In this document: positions 1 to 10,526 of the stretch, piece after piece | Numbering within the stretch: position 1 is the stretch's first letter | How the letters are laid out: each line of letters starts with the position of its first letter | DNA from: UBA2334 sp049653005 | Lineage (GTDB): Bacteria; Pseudomonadota; Gammaproteobacteria; Burkholderiales; Burkholderiaceae_C | DNA length: 30,303 nt | Direction of reading: 5' to 3' | NCBI GenBank assembly: GCA_049653005.1 | Contig: JBASFL010000130.1 | Coordinates: forward strand, 1-30,303 | The notes under the pieces: generated by a model | Seen by the model: the letters and a program-made list of their open reading frames with translations, nothing else | The model's database searches: none | What the model was told of the DNA's origin: nothing | Position numbers and translations under genes: made by a program

Positions 1-509
1 ACGCAGCGCAGCGCCGGGGCGGGGGGGGCAGGGCGGGCCAGCCAGGCGTCCAGCTCGGCCACGGGCCACACGGTGGGCACGCGGTTGGCGCCGCACTGCT
101 CACAGCCCGCTTCGGCCATGGCCTGCCAGTGGGCCTGTTTTTTGTCGGCGCGTTCGCCCTTCAGGCGCAACACGCTGTGGGCGGTGTGCAGCGGTTGCAG
201 GCTGGCCGCGCCCAGTTCGGTGGCTTTTTCCACCAGCCAGTCCATGCGGTCGTTGGCGGGCATGCCCATGGCCAAGTGCACGGGGCGCACGGCCTCGCAT
301 TCGCGTGCCAGGTGCGTGCCCACGGTCACGGCCACGTCGCTGCGGCCCATGCGGTCGATGGTGGCGGTGCACTCGCCGCCTTGCCCGTTGAACAGCGTGA
401 TGTCCATGCCCGGCTGCAAGCGCAGCACCTGCACGTGCCGGGCCGCACCGGCGGGCAGCTCAAGCGACTGGCCGGTGGTCAAGGGCAGGGGGCAATAAAA
501 GCGGGGCAT
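1..509 (-). CDS. rsmE: 16S rRNA (uracil(1498)-N(3))-methyltransferase RsmE, 3' part cut by window edge
   Basis: RsmE methylates N3 of U1498 in 16S rRNA of the 30S subunit, using SAM. The reading frame runs from an ATG at 507-509 leftward and is still open at base 1, so about 169 of the usual roughly 240 codons are visible. Residues near 20-35 read AARHVQVLRLQPG, the N-terminal RNA-binding (PUA-like) signature. Further on MPANDRMDWLVEKATELGA matches the family block that begins the SPOUT methyltransferase domain. The C-terminal SAM-binding knot lies outside the window. It is downstream of amgK in the same direction with a gap of about 70 bp that holds a dispersed repeat, so cotranscription is likely but not certain. 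No clear Shine-Dalgarno sequence precedes the ATG. Family assignment is from motif recognition. Confidence 0.88.
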   Translation of the reverse strand, partial: MPRFYCPLPLTTGQSLELPAGAARHVQVLRLQPGMDITLFNGQGGECTATIDRMGRSDVAVTVGTHLARECEAVRPVHLAMGMPANDRMDWLVEKATELGAASLQPLHTAHSVLRLKGERADKKQAHWQAMAEAGCEQCGANRVPTVWPVAELDAWLARPAPPAPALRC

Positions 510-524
510 AAGGTGAAACAAACA

Positions 525-579
525 GTAGCTTAAAACCCAATGTCATCAAGCGGTAGGGGCATAAAAAGCTTTAAAAATC
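525..579 (+). repeat. Dispersed intergenic repeat, copy A
   Basis: An AT-richer stretch with the blocks TAGCTTAAAA, ATCAAGCG and GGCA followed by an A-run fills the amgK-rsmE gap. The same blocks in the same order and spacing recur on the opposite strand at 11581-11633. It overlaps the last bases of amgK. Intergenic repeats containing a CAAGCG/CGCTTG core are familiar in Comamonadaceae genomes, but family membership here is by eye only. Confidence 0.45.
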
Positions 580-1717
580 ACATGCGGCCGTAGGCAAACC
601 CGGTGGCGGCCTGCAGGTTTTCCACCTCGTCGATCAGCTTCAAGAACGGGCCCAGCTCACGGTAGCGGTTGGCGGTGTTGCGCACGTAGTGCAGGAAGCG
701 CGGTGTGTCGGCCAGGTATTTGGGTTTGCCGTCGCGCAGGGTGAGGCGGGCAAAAATGCCCATCACCTTCAGGTGGCGTTGCAGGCCCATCCATTCCACG
801 GCGCGGTAGAACGCACCGAAGTCTTCGCTCCAGCCGTCAAAGTCCAGCAGGCCCGCTTTGCGCGCCTTTTCCCAGTAACGGATGGTGATTTCCAGCACAA
901 AGTCTTCTTCCCAGGTCAGGAAGGCGTCGCGCATCAGGCTGGCAATGTCGTAGGTCACGGGGCCGTACACCGCGTCCTGAAAGTCCAGCACACCCAGCGC
1001 CTGTGCGGGGGTGGCGGGGCTGTGCCCGGCGGGCGGCACCATCAGGTTGCGGGGCATGAAGTCTCGGTGCACAAACACCTTGGGGCCCACCAGGTTGCGC
1101 GCCACGATGGTGGCAAAGGTCTTGTCCAGCAGGGCCTGCTGGCCGGGGTTGAGCGTGAGGCCTTTGTGCTGGGCCAGGTACCAGTCGGGGAACAGCTGCA
1201 ACTCGCGCCGCAGCAGGGCTTCGTCGTAGGAGGGCAACACGCCTTCGCGGCTGGCGGTTTGCCACGGCACCAAAGCGGCCAGTGCGTCTCTGTACTGGGG
1301 CTGGTTGGCGGAGGGGTTTTCAAGGTCCAGCACGTCGAGCAGGGTTTGCGAGCCCAGGTCGCTCAGCAGCATGAAGCCCTGGGGCTGGTCCCACGCCAAC
1401 ACGTCGGGCACGCGCAGCCCGGCCGCGGCCATGAGCCCGGCCACCGTCACGAAGGGCTGGCAGTTTTCTTTGTCGGGCGGCGCGTCCATGACGATGCAGC
1501 TGCCACCGGCAGCCGTGTCCACCCTGAAATAGCGGCGAAAGCTGGCATCGGCCGAGGCGGCGCGCACGCTGTCGGGCAACAGGCCGTGGGTCGGGCTCCC
1601 CTGGGCCAGCCAGGCGGCAACGTGTTGCTGGCGCTCGGGGCTGGCCCACTCGATGGCGGGCAGTGCGCCGGCGGTGGGGGTGGGCTGGGGTGTGGGGGCA
1701 GAGGGGTTCAAGGGCAT
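578..1717 (-). CDS. amgK: AmgK-like N-acetylmuramate/N-acetylglucosamine kinase (aminoglycoside phosphotransferase fold)
   Basis: 379 aa. AmgK phosphorylates the anomeric position of MurNAc and GlcNAc in the peptidoglycan recycling route that feeds UDP-MurNAc. Sequence evidence is the kinase catalytic loop HRDFMPRNLMV (H217, D219, N224) and the metal-binding LDFQDA block (D245), followed by GPVTYDIASLMRD, all typical of the family. The first 20 residues are a proline-rich low-complexity extension, so the true start could lie slightly inside. It is divergent from lptD with only 49 bp between the starts, the same arrangement seen around amgK in pseudomonads. The usual partner murU is not visible; rsmE follows instead. 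The generic phosphotransferase assignment is very sure; the AmgK substrate assignment rests on context and motif likeness. Confidence 0.82.
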   Translation of the reverse strand: MPLNPSAPTPQPTPTAGALPAIEWASPERQQHVAAWLAQGSPTHGLLPDSVRAASADASFRRYFRVDTAAGGSCIVMDAPPDKENCQPFVTVAGLMAAAGLRVPDVLAWDQPQGFMLLSDLGSQTLLDVLDLENPSANQPQYRDALAALVPWQTASREGVLPSYDEALLRRELQLFPDWYLAQHKGLTLNPGQQALLDKTFATIVARNLVGPKVFVHRDFMPRNLMVPPAGHSPATPAQALGVLDFQDAVYGPVTYDIASLMRDAFLTWEEDFVLEITIRYWEKARKAGLLDFDGWSEDFGAFYRAVEWMGLQRHLKVMGIFARLTLRDGKPKYLADTPRFLHYVRNTANRYRELGPFLKLIDEVENLQAATGFAYGRM

Positions 1718-1766
1718 GGGCGGGGAGTGTGAACCCGGCAGACGATAATGCGCCGGGATTTTACAA
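1718..1766. promoter_or_regulatory. Divergent amgK/lptD intergenic promoter region
   Basis: The 49-bp gap must carry at least part of the signals for both divergent genes. A GATAAT hexamer at 1744-1749 could act as a -10 for the rightward lptD gene, and its complement ATTATC for the leftward gene. No convincing -35 is visible for either direction at standard spacing, so the assignment is weak. Confidence 0.3.
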
Positions 1767-4208
1767 ATGACCTGCCCTGCCCCCGATCACAGCCCCCAGT
1801 GCCTGCCAACCACCGCCCTGGGCCAACGCCCCGCGCGTGTGCCGTGTTTGCACCGCGTGGCGCAGGCGGTGGCCCACCTCGCGGCGGCCGGGGGCTTGGC
1901 GGCACTGACGCCGTGGGCCCACGCGCAAGACACGCCCGCGCTGGCGCTGAAAACCTCCCCCCTGTTGCAAGAGGCGCTGCCCGACGCGGCCCGCCGTGAA
2001 GCGCCCAGTTTTGTGTGGGGCGACCGCATCAGCGGCGAGTCCAACGTGCAAACCGTGGTGGACGGCCAGGCCGAGCTGCGCCGCCACGACACCGTGCTGC
2101 GCGCCGACCGCTTGCAGCTGGACCACGCCACCAACGACGCCCAGGCCACCGGCAACGTCAGCATCTTGCGCAACGGCAACCGCTACCAGGGCCCTGAGCT
2201 GAAGCTGAACCTGGACACCTACGAGGGTTTCTTTCACCAGCCCCGCTACCAACTGCTGCAAAACGGCGGTCAGGGCCAGGCCGACCGGGTGGATTTCAAG
2301 GGCGAAGACGTCAGCGTGGCGCACAACGCCACCTACACCACCTGCAAAGCCCCCCCCGGCTTTTTGCCCGACTGGTGGGTGAGCGCCAAGCAACTCACCC
2401 TGGACAACGCCGACGAAACCGGCACCGCCAGCGGTGGCGCGTTGTATTTCAAAGGCGTGCCCCTGCTGGCCGCCCCGTACCTGAGTTTCCCGATTTCCGA
2501 CAAACGCAAATCGGGCCTGTTGCCGCCCACCATCAACCTGACCAACATCAGCGGGTTGGAGCTGACGCTGCCCTATTACTGGAACATCGCGCCCGACCTG
2601 GACGCCACCCTCTACCCCACGCTGATGACCAAACGTGGCATCGACCTCGGGGGCGAGGTGCGCTATTTGCGACCCACAGCCAATGGCCAAGTCAGCGCCG
2701 CAGTCATGCCCAATGACACCCTGACCGGCACACACCGGTGGGGCACAGCGGCGCAGCATTTCCAGTCGCTGGACGGCAGCGTGGTGGGGTTGCAAGGCTT
2801 GGGGCTGCGCGCCAACGTCAACCGCGTGAGCGACGACAACTACTGGCGCGATTTCCCGCGTGCGTTCCCGTCGCTCACCCAGCGCCTGCTGGCCAACGAC
2901 GTGGTGCTCAGCGGCCGCTGGGGCGAGGTGGGGGCCACCGCAGGCCTCTACACTTGGCAAACCCTGCAAGACAGCAGCGCCCCCATCGTGGCCCCTTATG
3001 ACCGCGTGCCGCAGCTGGACCTGAACTGGGGCCGTCTGAACCAGCGCCTGGGTTCGCTGGACGGGCTGGACTGGTCGCTTACCGGGCAGTTCACCCGCTT
3101 CACCACCGACCGGGCACCGACCGTCACCGCCACGCAGGCCGATGTGAACGGTTCACGGTTGCTGGGCATTGCCCAGGTCAGCCGCACCTGGCAAACGCCG
3201 GGGTGGTACATCCGGCCCAAGGCGCAGCTGCACCTGTCGCAATACCAGGTGGATTTGCCCCTGTGGGACGGTCGCCGGGCCGCCAGCCGGTCGGTGCCCA
3301 CCGTCAGCCTGGACAGCGGGCTGGTGTACGAGCGCGACGCGCGCGTGCTGGGCCGCGACCTGCTGCAAACCCTGGAGCCCCGTGCGTTTTACGTGCGCAC
3401 GCCCTACCGCGACCAGAACACCCTGCCCAACTACGACTCGGGCGCCAAAGACTTCAACGTGGGCACTGCCTGGACCGAAAACGTCTTCGGTGGCAACGAC
3501 CGCATTGCCGACACCCACGCCCTCACCCTCGGCGCCAGCTCACGCCTCATCGACCCCGCTACCGGCGCCGAGGCCGCCCGTTTCGGCATTGCCCAGCGGC
3601 TGCGCTTTGCCGATCAGAACGTGGTGCTGCCCGGCGGCACGGCGGTCACCGAGCGGCTGAGTGACATTTTGTTGGGCACCACACTGAATTGGACGCCCCA
3701 GTGGGCGTTTGAAGGTTCGCTGCAATACAACCCCGACACCCGGCGCTCGCAGCGCACCACCGTCAGCGGCCGCTACCACCCCGAGCCCTTTCACGTGCTG
3801 AGCGCTGCTTACCGGCTGCAACGCGCAGGTGGGCTGCTGCCGGCCAGCGAGCAATTGGACTTGGGCTGGCAATGGCCCCTCGACAAGTTGTGGCAAACCC
3901 CCGGCGAACCCGCTGGCAACCGTTGGTACGGCGTGGGCCGCATCAACTACAGCCTGCCCGAGAGCAAGGTGGTCGATCTGATCGCAGGCTTTGAATATGA
4001 TGCGGGCTGCTGGATCGGGCGCTTAGTGCTGGAGCGCTTGCAGCGCAGCACCGCCACCTCCAGCCAGCGCGTGTTGTTCCAGTTGGAGTTTTCCGGCTTC
4101 ACCAAAATCGGTTCCAACCCCTTGCAAACGCTCAAAGACAACGTGCCCCGCTACCAGTATTTGCGCGAGCAGGTGCAACCTGTCAGCCGCTTCGGTCGCT
4201 ACGAGTGA
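1767..4208 (+). CDS. lptD: LPS-assembly protein LptD
   Basis: 813 aa outer-membrane beta-barrel that, with the lipoprotein LptE, inserts lipopolysaccharide into the outer leaflet. An N-terminal signal peptide ends near AHA-QD (about residue 52), with a long n-region before the hydrophobic stretch. An LptA-like jellyroll domain follows (about 70-210; VVDGQAELRR, ADRLQLD, ATGNVSILRNG), then the LptD barrel (about 260-790) containing SDKRKSGLLPP and LELTLPYYWNIAP, typical LptD blocks. Outside the signal region only two cysteines were noticed, C193 (YTTCKAP) and C748 (DAGCWIGR). They could form one inter-domain disulfide, compared with the four cysteines of E. coli LptD. surA follows immediately, as is common in proteobacteria. 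This is the most upstream ATG in the frame. Confidence 0.96.
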   Translation: MTCPAPDHSPQCLPTTALGQRPARVPCLHRVAQAVAHLAAAGGLAALTPWAHAQDTPALALKTSPLLQEALPDAARREAPSFVWGDRISGESNVQTVVDGQAELRRHDTVLRADRLQLDHATNDAQATGNVSILRNGNRYQGPELKLNLDTYEGFFHQPRYQLLQNGGQGQADRVDFKGEDVSVAHNATYTTCKAPPGFLPDWWVSAKQLTLDNADETGTASGGALYFKGVPLLAAPYLSFPISDKRKSGLLPPTINLTNISGLELTLPYYWNIAPDLDATLYPTLMTKRGIDLGGEVRYLRPTANGQVSAAVMPNDTLTGTHRWGTAAQHFQSLDGSVVGLQGLGLRANVNRVSDDNYWRDFPRAFPSLTQRLLANDVVLSGRWGEVGATAGLYTWQTLQDSSAPIVAPYDRVPQLDLNWGRLNQRLGSLDGLDWSLTGQFTRFTTDRAPTVTATQADVNGSRLLGIAQVSRTWQTPGWYIRPKAQLHLSQYQVDLPLWDGRRAASRSVPTVSLDSGLVYERDARVLGRDLLQTLEPRAFYVRTPYRDQNTLPNYDSGAKDFNVGTAWTENVFGGNDRIADTHALTLGASSRLIDPATGAEAARFGIAQRLRFADQNVVLPGGTAVTERLSDILLGTTLNWTPQWAFEGSLQYNPDTRRSQRTTVSGRYHPEPFHVLSAAYRLQRAGGLLPASEQLDLGWQWPLDKLWQTPGEPAGNRWYGVGRINYSLPESKVVDLIAGFEYDAGCWIGRLVLERLQRSTATSSQRVLFQLEFSGFTKIGSNPLQTLKDNVPRYQYLREQVQPVSRFGRYE

Positions 4209-4271
4209 ATGGGCTGTTCCCAGGCCACTGCTGTTGCCCCGAGTTTTCCACCCCGCCATGAAGCTTTTGCC

Positions 4272-5648
4272 ATGAACGCCTTGTATTCCCGCACCTTGCG
4301 CACCGCCCTGTGGGTTGGAGGGGTCAGCGTGGCTTGTCTGGCCCAGGCACAAGGCCTGAAAGCCACGGGCAAGCTGCTCAGCCCCGCCACGGCGGTGGCC
4401 ACCCGCGCCGCTGGCGAAGCACAGCCTGCCGACCACATCGTGGTGGTGGTGAACAGCGAACCCATCACCCAACACGATATTCGCAGCCGCGTGCAGCGTG
4501 TGCAGCAGCAGGCCACGCGTGCGGGCAACACCCTGCCGCCCCAAGCCGAACTCACCCGTCAGGTGACCGAGGCGTTGATTCTGGAACGGGCGCAAATCCA
4601 GTTGGCCACCGAACAGGGCATCAAAGTGGAAACCGGTGTGTTGGACGATGCCGAGCAAAACATCGCCCGCCAAAACCAGATGGACGTGGCCCAGCTGCGC
4701 CGCCAATTGGAGGCAGAGGGCCTGTCGGTGGCGGAGTTTCGCAACACCCTTCGCCAGCAAATTCTGGTGCAACGTCTGCGCGAGCGCGAGGTGGATGCCC
4801 GTGTGCGCGTGACCGAAGCCGAGGTGGACCGCTTCGTGGCCCAAAAGCGCGACAACCCCGGTGCCGATTTGCAGCTGCACATCGCCCAGGTGTTGGTCGC
4901 CGTGCCCGAAAACGCCGACGCCCAGCGCCTGGCCACCCTCATGTCCCGCGCCCAGATGGTGGCCGAAAAAGCCCGTGGCGGTGCCGACTTTGCCGCCTTG
5001 GCGCGGGAGTATTCCGATGCGCCTGACCGCACCAGTGGGGGCGATCTGGGCCTGCGGGCATCCGAGCGTTACCCCGTGTTGTTTGTCGACGCCACGCGTG
5101 CGGTCAAGGTGGGGGGCATTGCCGGCCCAGTGCGCAGCGGTGCCGGTTTTCACGTGTTGAAGGTGGTGGACAAACGGGTGGCCGGTTTGCCCGATGCCAC
5201 CGTCACCCAGACCCGCGCCCGCCACATTTTGTTACGGCCCTCGGCCCGTTTGACCGAGGCGGCCGCCGTGGCCCAGTTGACCGAGGTTCGGGCGCGTCTG
5301 GTGGCCGGTCAGGCCGACTTTGCCGAGCAGGCCCGCCAGATCAGCCAAGATGGGTCGGCCGCACAAGGGGGGGACCTGGGCTGGGCCGTGCCCGGTATGT
5401 TTGTGCCCGAGTTTGAAGAAGCCATGAACCGCCTGGGGTCCAACGGCATTTCACAGCCGCTGGTGTCGCGGTTCGGGGTGCACCTGATCCAGGTGCTGGA
5501 GCGCAAAAACGTGGAGCTGTCGGCCAAGGCCCAACGCGACCAATTGAAGCAACTGGTGCGAGAGCAAAAAATGGACGAGGCCTACACCCGCTGGGTGGAA
5601 GACGTGCGCGCCGGTGCCTATGTGGAATACCGGGGCGCCCCACAATGA
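4272..5648 (+). CDS. surA: Periplasmic chaperone / peptidyl-prolyl isomerase SurA
   Basis: 458 aa from the chosen start. SurA carries unfolded outer-membrane proteins, including LptD, across the periplasm. The start at 4272 is preferred because it begins directly with a signal peptide (MNALYSRTLR, then a hydrophobic core ending near AQA-QG). The frame is open from an ATG at 4209 that abuts the lptD stop, but this would put an uncharged 21-residue extension in front of the signal. The SurA N-terminal domain (about 50-195; VVVVNSEPITQHDIRSRV, AEFRNTLRQQILVQRLRERE) is followed by two parvulin domains, about 200-300 and 313-410. The second has the well-kept TRARHILLRPSARL and GGDLGWAVPGMFVPEFE motifs. 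It overlaps rsmA by 4 bp (ATGA), so translation is probably coupled. Confidence 0.95.
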   Translation: MNALYSRTLRTALWVGGVSVACLAQAQGLKATGKLLSPATAVATRAAGEAQPADHIVVVVNSEPITQHDIRSRVQRVQQQATRAGNTLPPQAELTRQVTEALILERAQIQLATEQGIKVETGVLDDAEQNIARQNQMDVAQLRRQLEAEGLSVAEFRNTLRQQILVQRLREREVDARVRVTEAEVDRFVAQKRDNPGADLQLHIAQVLVAVPENADAQRLATLMSRAQMVAEKARGGADFAALAREYSDAPDRTSGGDLGLRASERYPVLFVDATRAVKVGGIAGPVRSGAGFHVLKVVDKRVAGLPDATVTQTRARHILLRPSARLTEAAAVAQLTEVRARLVAGQADFAEQARQISQDGSAAQGGDLGWAVPGMFVPEFEEAMNRLGSNGISQPLVSRFGVHLIQVLERKNVELSAKAQRDQLKQLVREQKMDEAYTRWVEDVRAGAYVEYRGAPQ

Positions 5649-6442
5649 AACACATCGCGCGCAAGCGGTTCGGCCAGCATTTTCTGAGCGACAACGGCAT
5701 CATTGGTGCCATCGTGGACGCCATCAACCCGCAGCCGGGTGAGCCGGTGGTGGAAATTGGCCCTGGGCTCGCGGCCCTCACGCAGCCCTTGGTTGAGCGA
5801 CTGGGCTCGCTCACCGTGATCGAGTTGGACCGCGATCTGGCTGTGCGCTTGCGCACCCGCCCCCAGCTCCGGGTGGTGGAGTCTGACGTGTTGAAGGTGG
5901 ATTTCACCGCGTTGGCCCACACACTGGGCGCGCCCAAATTGCGGGTGGTGGGCAACCTGCCGTACAACATTTCCACGCCCATCCTGTTTCACCTGCTCGA
6001 CCACGTGCCGGTGGTGCAAGACCAGCATTTCATGCTGCAAAAAGAGGTGATCGACCGCATGGTGGCGCACCCCGCCACATCGGACTACGGGCGGCTGTCC
6101 GTCATGCTGCAGTGGCGCTATGCCATGCAGAACGTGCTGTTTGTGCCGCCAGAGTCGTTCGACCCACCGCCCCGGGTGGACAGCGCGGTGGTGCGCATGG
6201 TGCCCTTGGCACAACCGGTGGCGCTGGCCCCCCGCTTGCTGGAAGAGCTGGTGCGTGTGGCGTTCAGCCAGCGCCGCAAATTGTTGCGGCACACCTTGGG
6301 CAAATGGCTGGAAGCCCGCCAGTTTGCAGGTGTGTTTGACGTGCAGCGCCGGGCCGAAGAGGTGCCCGTGGCCGAATACACCGCACTCGCCCAGGCCTTG
6401 TCAGGCCCGGAGGAACCGCATCAGGCGGCGGCCATCCAGTAA
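5645..6442 (+). CDS. rsmA: 16S rRNA (adenine(1518)-N(6)/adenine(1519)-N(6))-dimethyltransferase RsmA (KsgA)
   Basis: 265 aa. RsmA dimethylates two adjacent adenines in the 3' hairpin of 16S rRNA in late 30S assembly. N-terminal RKRFGQHFLSD is the family signature. The SAM-binding motif I is VVEIGPGLAALTQPL, acidic motif II ends in IELDRDLA, and the catalytic motif IV is VVGNLPYNISTPIL. Length is normal. The start codon overlaps the surA stop by 4 bp, completing an lptD-surA-rsmA operon. The last 22 bp overlap the 3' end of the convergent barstar-like gene; no terminator hairpin is visible between the two. Confidence 0.96.
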   Translation: MKHIARKRFGQHFLSDNGIIGAIVDAINPQPGEPVVEIGPGLAALTQPLVERLGSLTVIELDRDLAVRLRTRPQLRVVESDVLKVDFTALAHTLGAPKLRVVGNLPYNISTPILFHLLDHVPVVQDQHFMLQKEVIDRMVAHPATSDYGRLSVMLQWRYAMQNVLFVPPESFDPPPRVDSAVVRMVPLAQPVALAPRLLEELVRVAFSQRRKLLRHTLGKWLEARQFAGVFDVQRRAEEVPVAEYTALAQALSGPEEPHQAAAIQ

Positions 6443-6969
6443 CCCGCGTTGAAGGGGCTGCTCATGCGCAAGGCCATGGGGCTCACGTCCACCAGTTTGT
6501 CGGTGGGCATGGCTTCTGCCGTGGTTTCGTCTTCGGTGCTGGATTGTTCGCCTTTGGAGGCGCGGGCCACCGAGAACGAATAGAAGCAACGGAAGGCAAT
6601 TTTGCGGTCGCTCCAGTAGTCGGCCGCGTCGCGGAAGATGTCCAGCAATTGCTCGCGGGCTTCTTTGTCGAACTTGGCGTGCGCCGGGATGTGTTCCAGC
6701 ACCACGATGAAGCCCGTTTGCGGCCCGGCCTTGTGCACGGTGTCGGTCAGGCAGTCGTAGAGCGCGTCGAAGTTCTTGCCGAAATGGGCTGGGAACGTGT
6801 ATTGCGCGGCAATCAGGTCCAACACGTCTTGCTTGCTCTGGGCTTTGGCCAGGTTGGCATACAAAAAGTGGTGGCCCAATTGCTGCGCAGCGGCTTGCAG
6901 GTCTTCCACGCGGTGTGCGCGGATGGATTGCACGATGTTGGTTCGCACTTGACGAAGTGGCATGTCCAT
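6421..6969 (-). CDS. Barstar-family ribonuclease inhibitor
   Basis: 182 aa, predicted cytoplasmic. Barstar proteins bind and block barnase-type RNases so the producing cell is not poisoned. Residues about 27-140 hold the fold: AAQQLGHHFLYANL, then FPAHFGKNFDALYDCLTD, the hallmark block with acidic residues that insert into the RNase active site. A C-terminal tail of about 40 residues beyond the usual 90-aa barstar is acidic/polar and of unknown role. The ATG at 6969 is chosen because a purine-rich GAGG/ACGGAG stretch lies just upstream; a second ATG two codons later is possible. It sits about 56 bp downstream of the cognate secreted RNase gene, so the pair looks like an RNase-inhibitor operon. 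Confidence 0.9.
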   Translation of the reverse strand: MDMPLRQVRTNIVQSIRAHRVEDLQAAAQQLGHHFLYANLAKAQSKQDVLDLIAAQYTFPAHFGKNFDALYDCLTDTVHKAGPQTGFIVVLEHIPAHAKFDKEAREQLLDIFRDAADYWSDRKIAFRCFYSFSVARASKGEQSSTEDETTAEAMPTDKLVDVSPMALRMSSPFNAGYWMAAA

Positions 6970-7025
6970 CTCCGTTCCTCTATAAATAAAAAGTCAAAAA
7001 ACAAAAAAACCAGAACTGGGCGAAG

Positions 7026-7490
7026 TCACGGTGCGATCAGCCGAAAGCTGGCGTAGTGGTCTTCGGTGTAGTAGCAGGCATCGGGTCTGCGTTTGGGTTC
7101 ACCGCCACACACAATGCGTTTGGCCCCGCGGTGCTTGAGGCCGGGCGTGGGCACGGTGTATTCCCGGTAGTAGCCTCTGGTTTGTTTGGGAAGCAAGCGT
7201 TCCCGGTTGCCAAACACAGAGCCATCTTTTGGGTGGCTGAACGAATCCCCGTTTTCAATCTTGGCGAGCACATCGTGCCCTTGGGACGGCAGCTCGGTGC
7301 GGGCCATGGCGGGCAAGCCCACCGGGGTGGACACAAACGCTTGGGCCTGTGACAGTGGTAGCAAGGCGGCGCAAGCCAACCCCACGGCCCACACGGCGCC
7401 GCGAAGACCGCGCTGTGCACGTTGCCAGACGCTGGCGCACTGCTGTGCGCTTTGCGTGCCCCATGCCGCCGCAGATACTCCCCGGGTCAT
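7026..7490 (-). CDS. Secreted barnase/RNase Sa-type ribonuclease (N1/T1/microbial RNase family)
   Basis: 154 aa precursor. The family cleaves single-stranded RNA after guanine. The N-terminus has a basic n-region and hydrophobic core (WAVGLACAALLPL) ending SQAQA-F near residue 51, a Sec signal peptide. The mature domain keeps the catalytic triad: E110 in YYREYTVPTPG, R121 in KHRGAKR with R125, and H145 in EDHYASFRLI. The E-to-R spacing of 11 is the one known from RNase Sa. Two cysteines (C128, C139) flank the GGEPKRRPD segment and could pair. The start ATG follows GAGGACAAG, a good ribosome-binding site. The barstar gene follows in the same direction. Role is likely extracellular RNA scavenging or competition; this is inference. 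Confidence 0.88.
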   Translation of the reverse strand: MTRGVSAAAWGTQSAQQCASVWQRAQRGLRGAVWAVGLACAALLPLSQAQAFVSTPVGLPAMARTELPSQGHDVLAKIENGDSFSHPKDGSVFGNRERLLPKQTRGYYREYTVPTPGLKHRGAKRIVCGGEPKRRPDACYYTEDHYASFRLIAP

Positions 7491-7592
7491 CTTGTCCTCG
7501 CCAATCTTGGTTGTACCGATCCCACCGCATTTGCCCGCAAAAGCGCGGGTAAACCCTGAAAATCGAGCCAGCGAGTGTGCCTGAGTCGGCCC

Positions 7593-7627
7593 AAAAACGC
7601 AAGGCCTGCGGGTTGACCGCAGGCCTT
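7593..7627 (-). terminator. Intrinsic terminator of maeB
   Basis: On the minus strand an 11-bp perfect stem (AAGGCCTGCGG pairing with CCGCAGGCCTT, + strand arms 7601-7611 and 7617-7627) with a 5-nt loop is followed by GCG and a run of five Ts. It lies about 50 bp past the maeB stop and before the RNase gene. Confidence 0.85.
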
Positions 7628-7674
7628 GAGGTAGGGGTATTCACCCACCCGCTTGACGGGGGGATGTGGGGCTT

Positions 7675-9996
<2,322 letters not shown>

Positions 9997-10086
9997 GAAG
10001 AAGTCTCCTGTTGAGGTATGGCCCTCTGAAAGGGGACCACCATCGTACGGCGTTTGCCGAGTGGGTGGCGGTCTGGGGCGCGGCGA

Positions 10087-10092
10087 ATTGTA
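10087..10092 (-). promoter_or_regulatory. Possible -10 element of maeB
   Basis: Minus-strand TACAAT (5 of 6 to consensus) lies about 90 bp upstream of the maeB ATG. The best -35 at 17-bp spacing (TAGTGA) is poor, so this is only a candidate. Confidence 0.25.
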
Positions 10093-10112
10093 GGATGCGG
10101 ATCGACAGTTCA

Positions 10113-10370
10113 CTATGCGGAATAGTGCTTACCTGCGGCGCAGGTGTTTTGATGTGCCGTGAGGGAATCGCGCTGCTTTTGGGCCCACATTTTTTCGTGG
10201 AAGAAGAAGGCAAACGCCTGCACCGTGGGCTCCAGCAAGCTCAGGGTGAATGACATGAGCAAGTCCCCCGTCACGGCATAGGCCACCGCTGCCGCCACCA
10301 CGATGTGCATGACGTAGTAACTCGCGGTTTTCTGGAGGGTGGTGATGTTGGCTTTGGCAAAGTTGGCCAT
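10113..10370 (-). CDS. DUF2061 family small membrane protein
   Basis: 85 aa. A short N-terminal segment is followed by two hydrophobic segments around residues 18-40 and 42-60 (ASYYVMHIVVAAAVAYAV and LLMSFTLSLLEPTVQAFAFF). The tail begins FFHEKMWAQ, the end signature of DUF2061 proteins, which are inner-membrane proteins of unknown function. The frame is open to 10505 but the ATG at 10370 is preceded by CAGGAGCGCACC and begins the conserved part. It is divergent from the SPFH gene and lies in front of maeB in the same direction, separated by about 115 bp. Confidence 0.8.
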   Translation of the reverse strand: MANFAKANITTLQKTASYYVMHIVVAAAVAYAVTGDLLMSFTLSLLEPTVQAFAFFFHEKMWAQKQRDSLTAHQNTCAAGKHYSA

Positions 10371-10404
10371 GGTGCGCTCCTGTTTGGCTATCAATATGTG
10401 ATGA

Positions 10405-10434
10405 ATGATAGTTTTTGACATTTCCCCCGGCCAA
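10405..10434 (-). promoter_or_regulatory. Candidate promoter of the DUF2061 gene
   Basis: Minus-strand TTGGCC (10429-10434) and TATCAT (10405-10410) are separated by 18 bp, about 35 bp upstream of the start codon. The -10 is good and the -35 mediocre. A consensus TTGACA on the plus strand at 10415-10420 has no good -10 downstream. Confidence 0.35.
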
Positions 10435-10526
10435 TTGAAAAAACGCACCACCGCCATAGCCTGAAACCCCCGCCCGGTATCATGAAACCGCTGCGGCCGC
10501 AGCATTCAACACGCAGGAGGTGCCCC

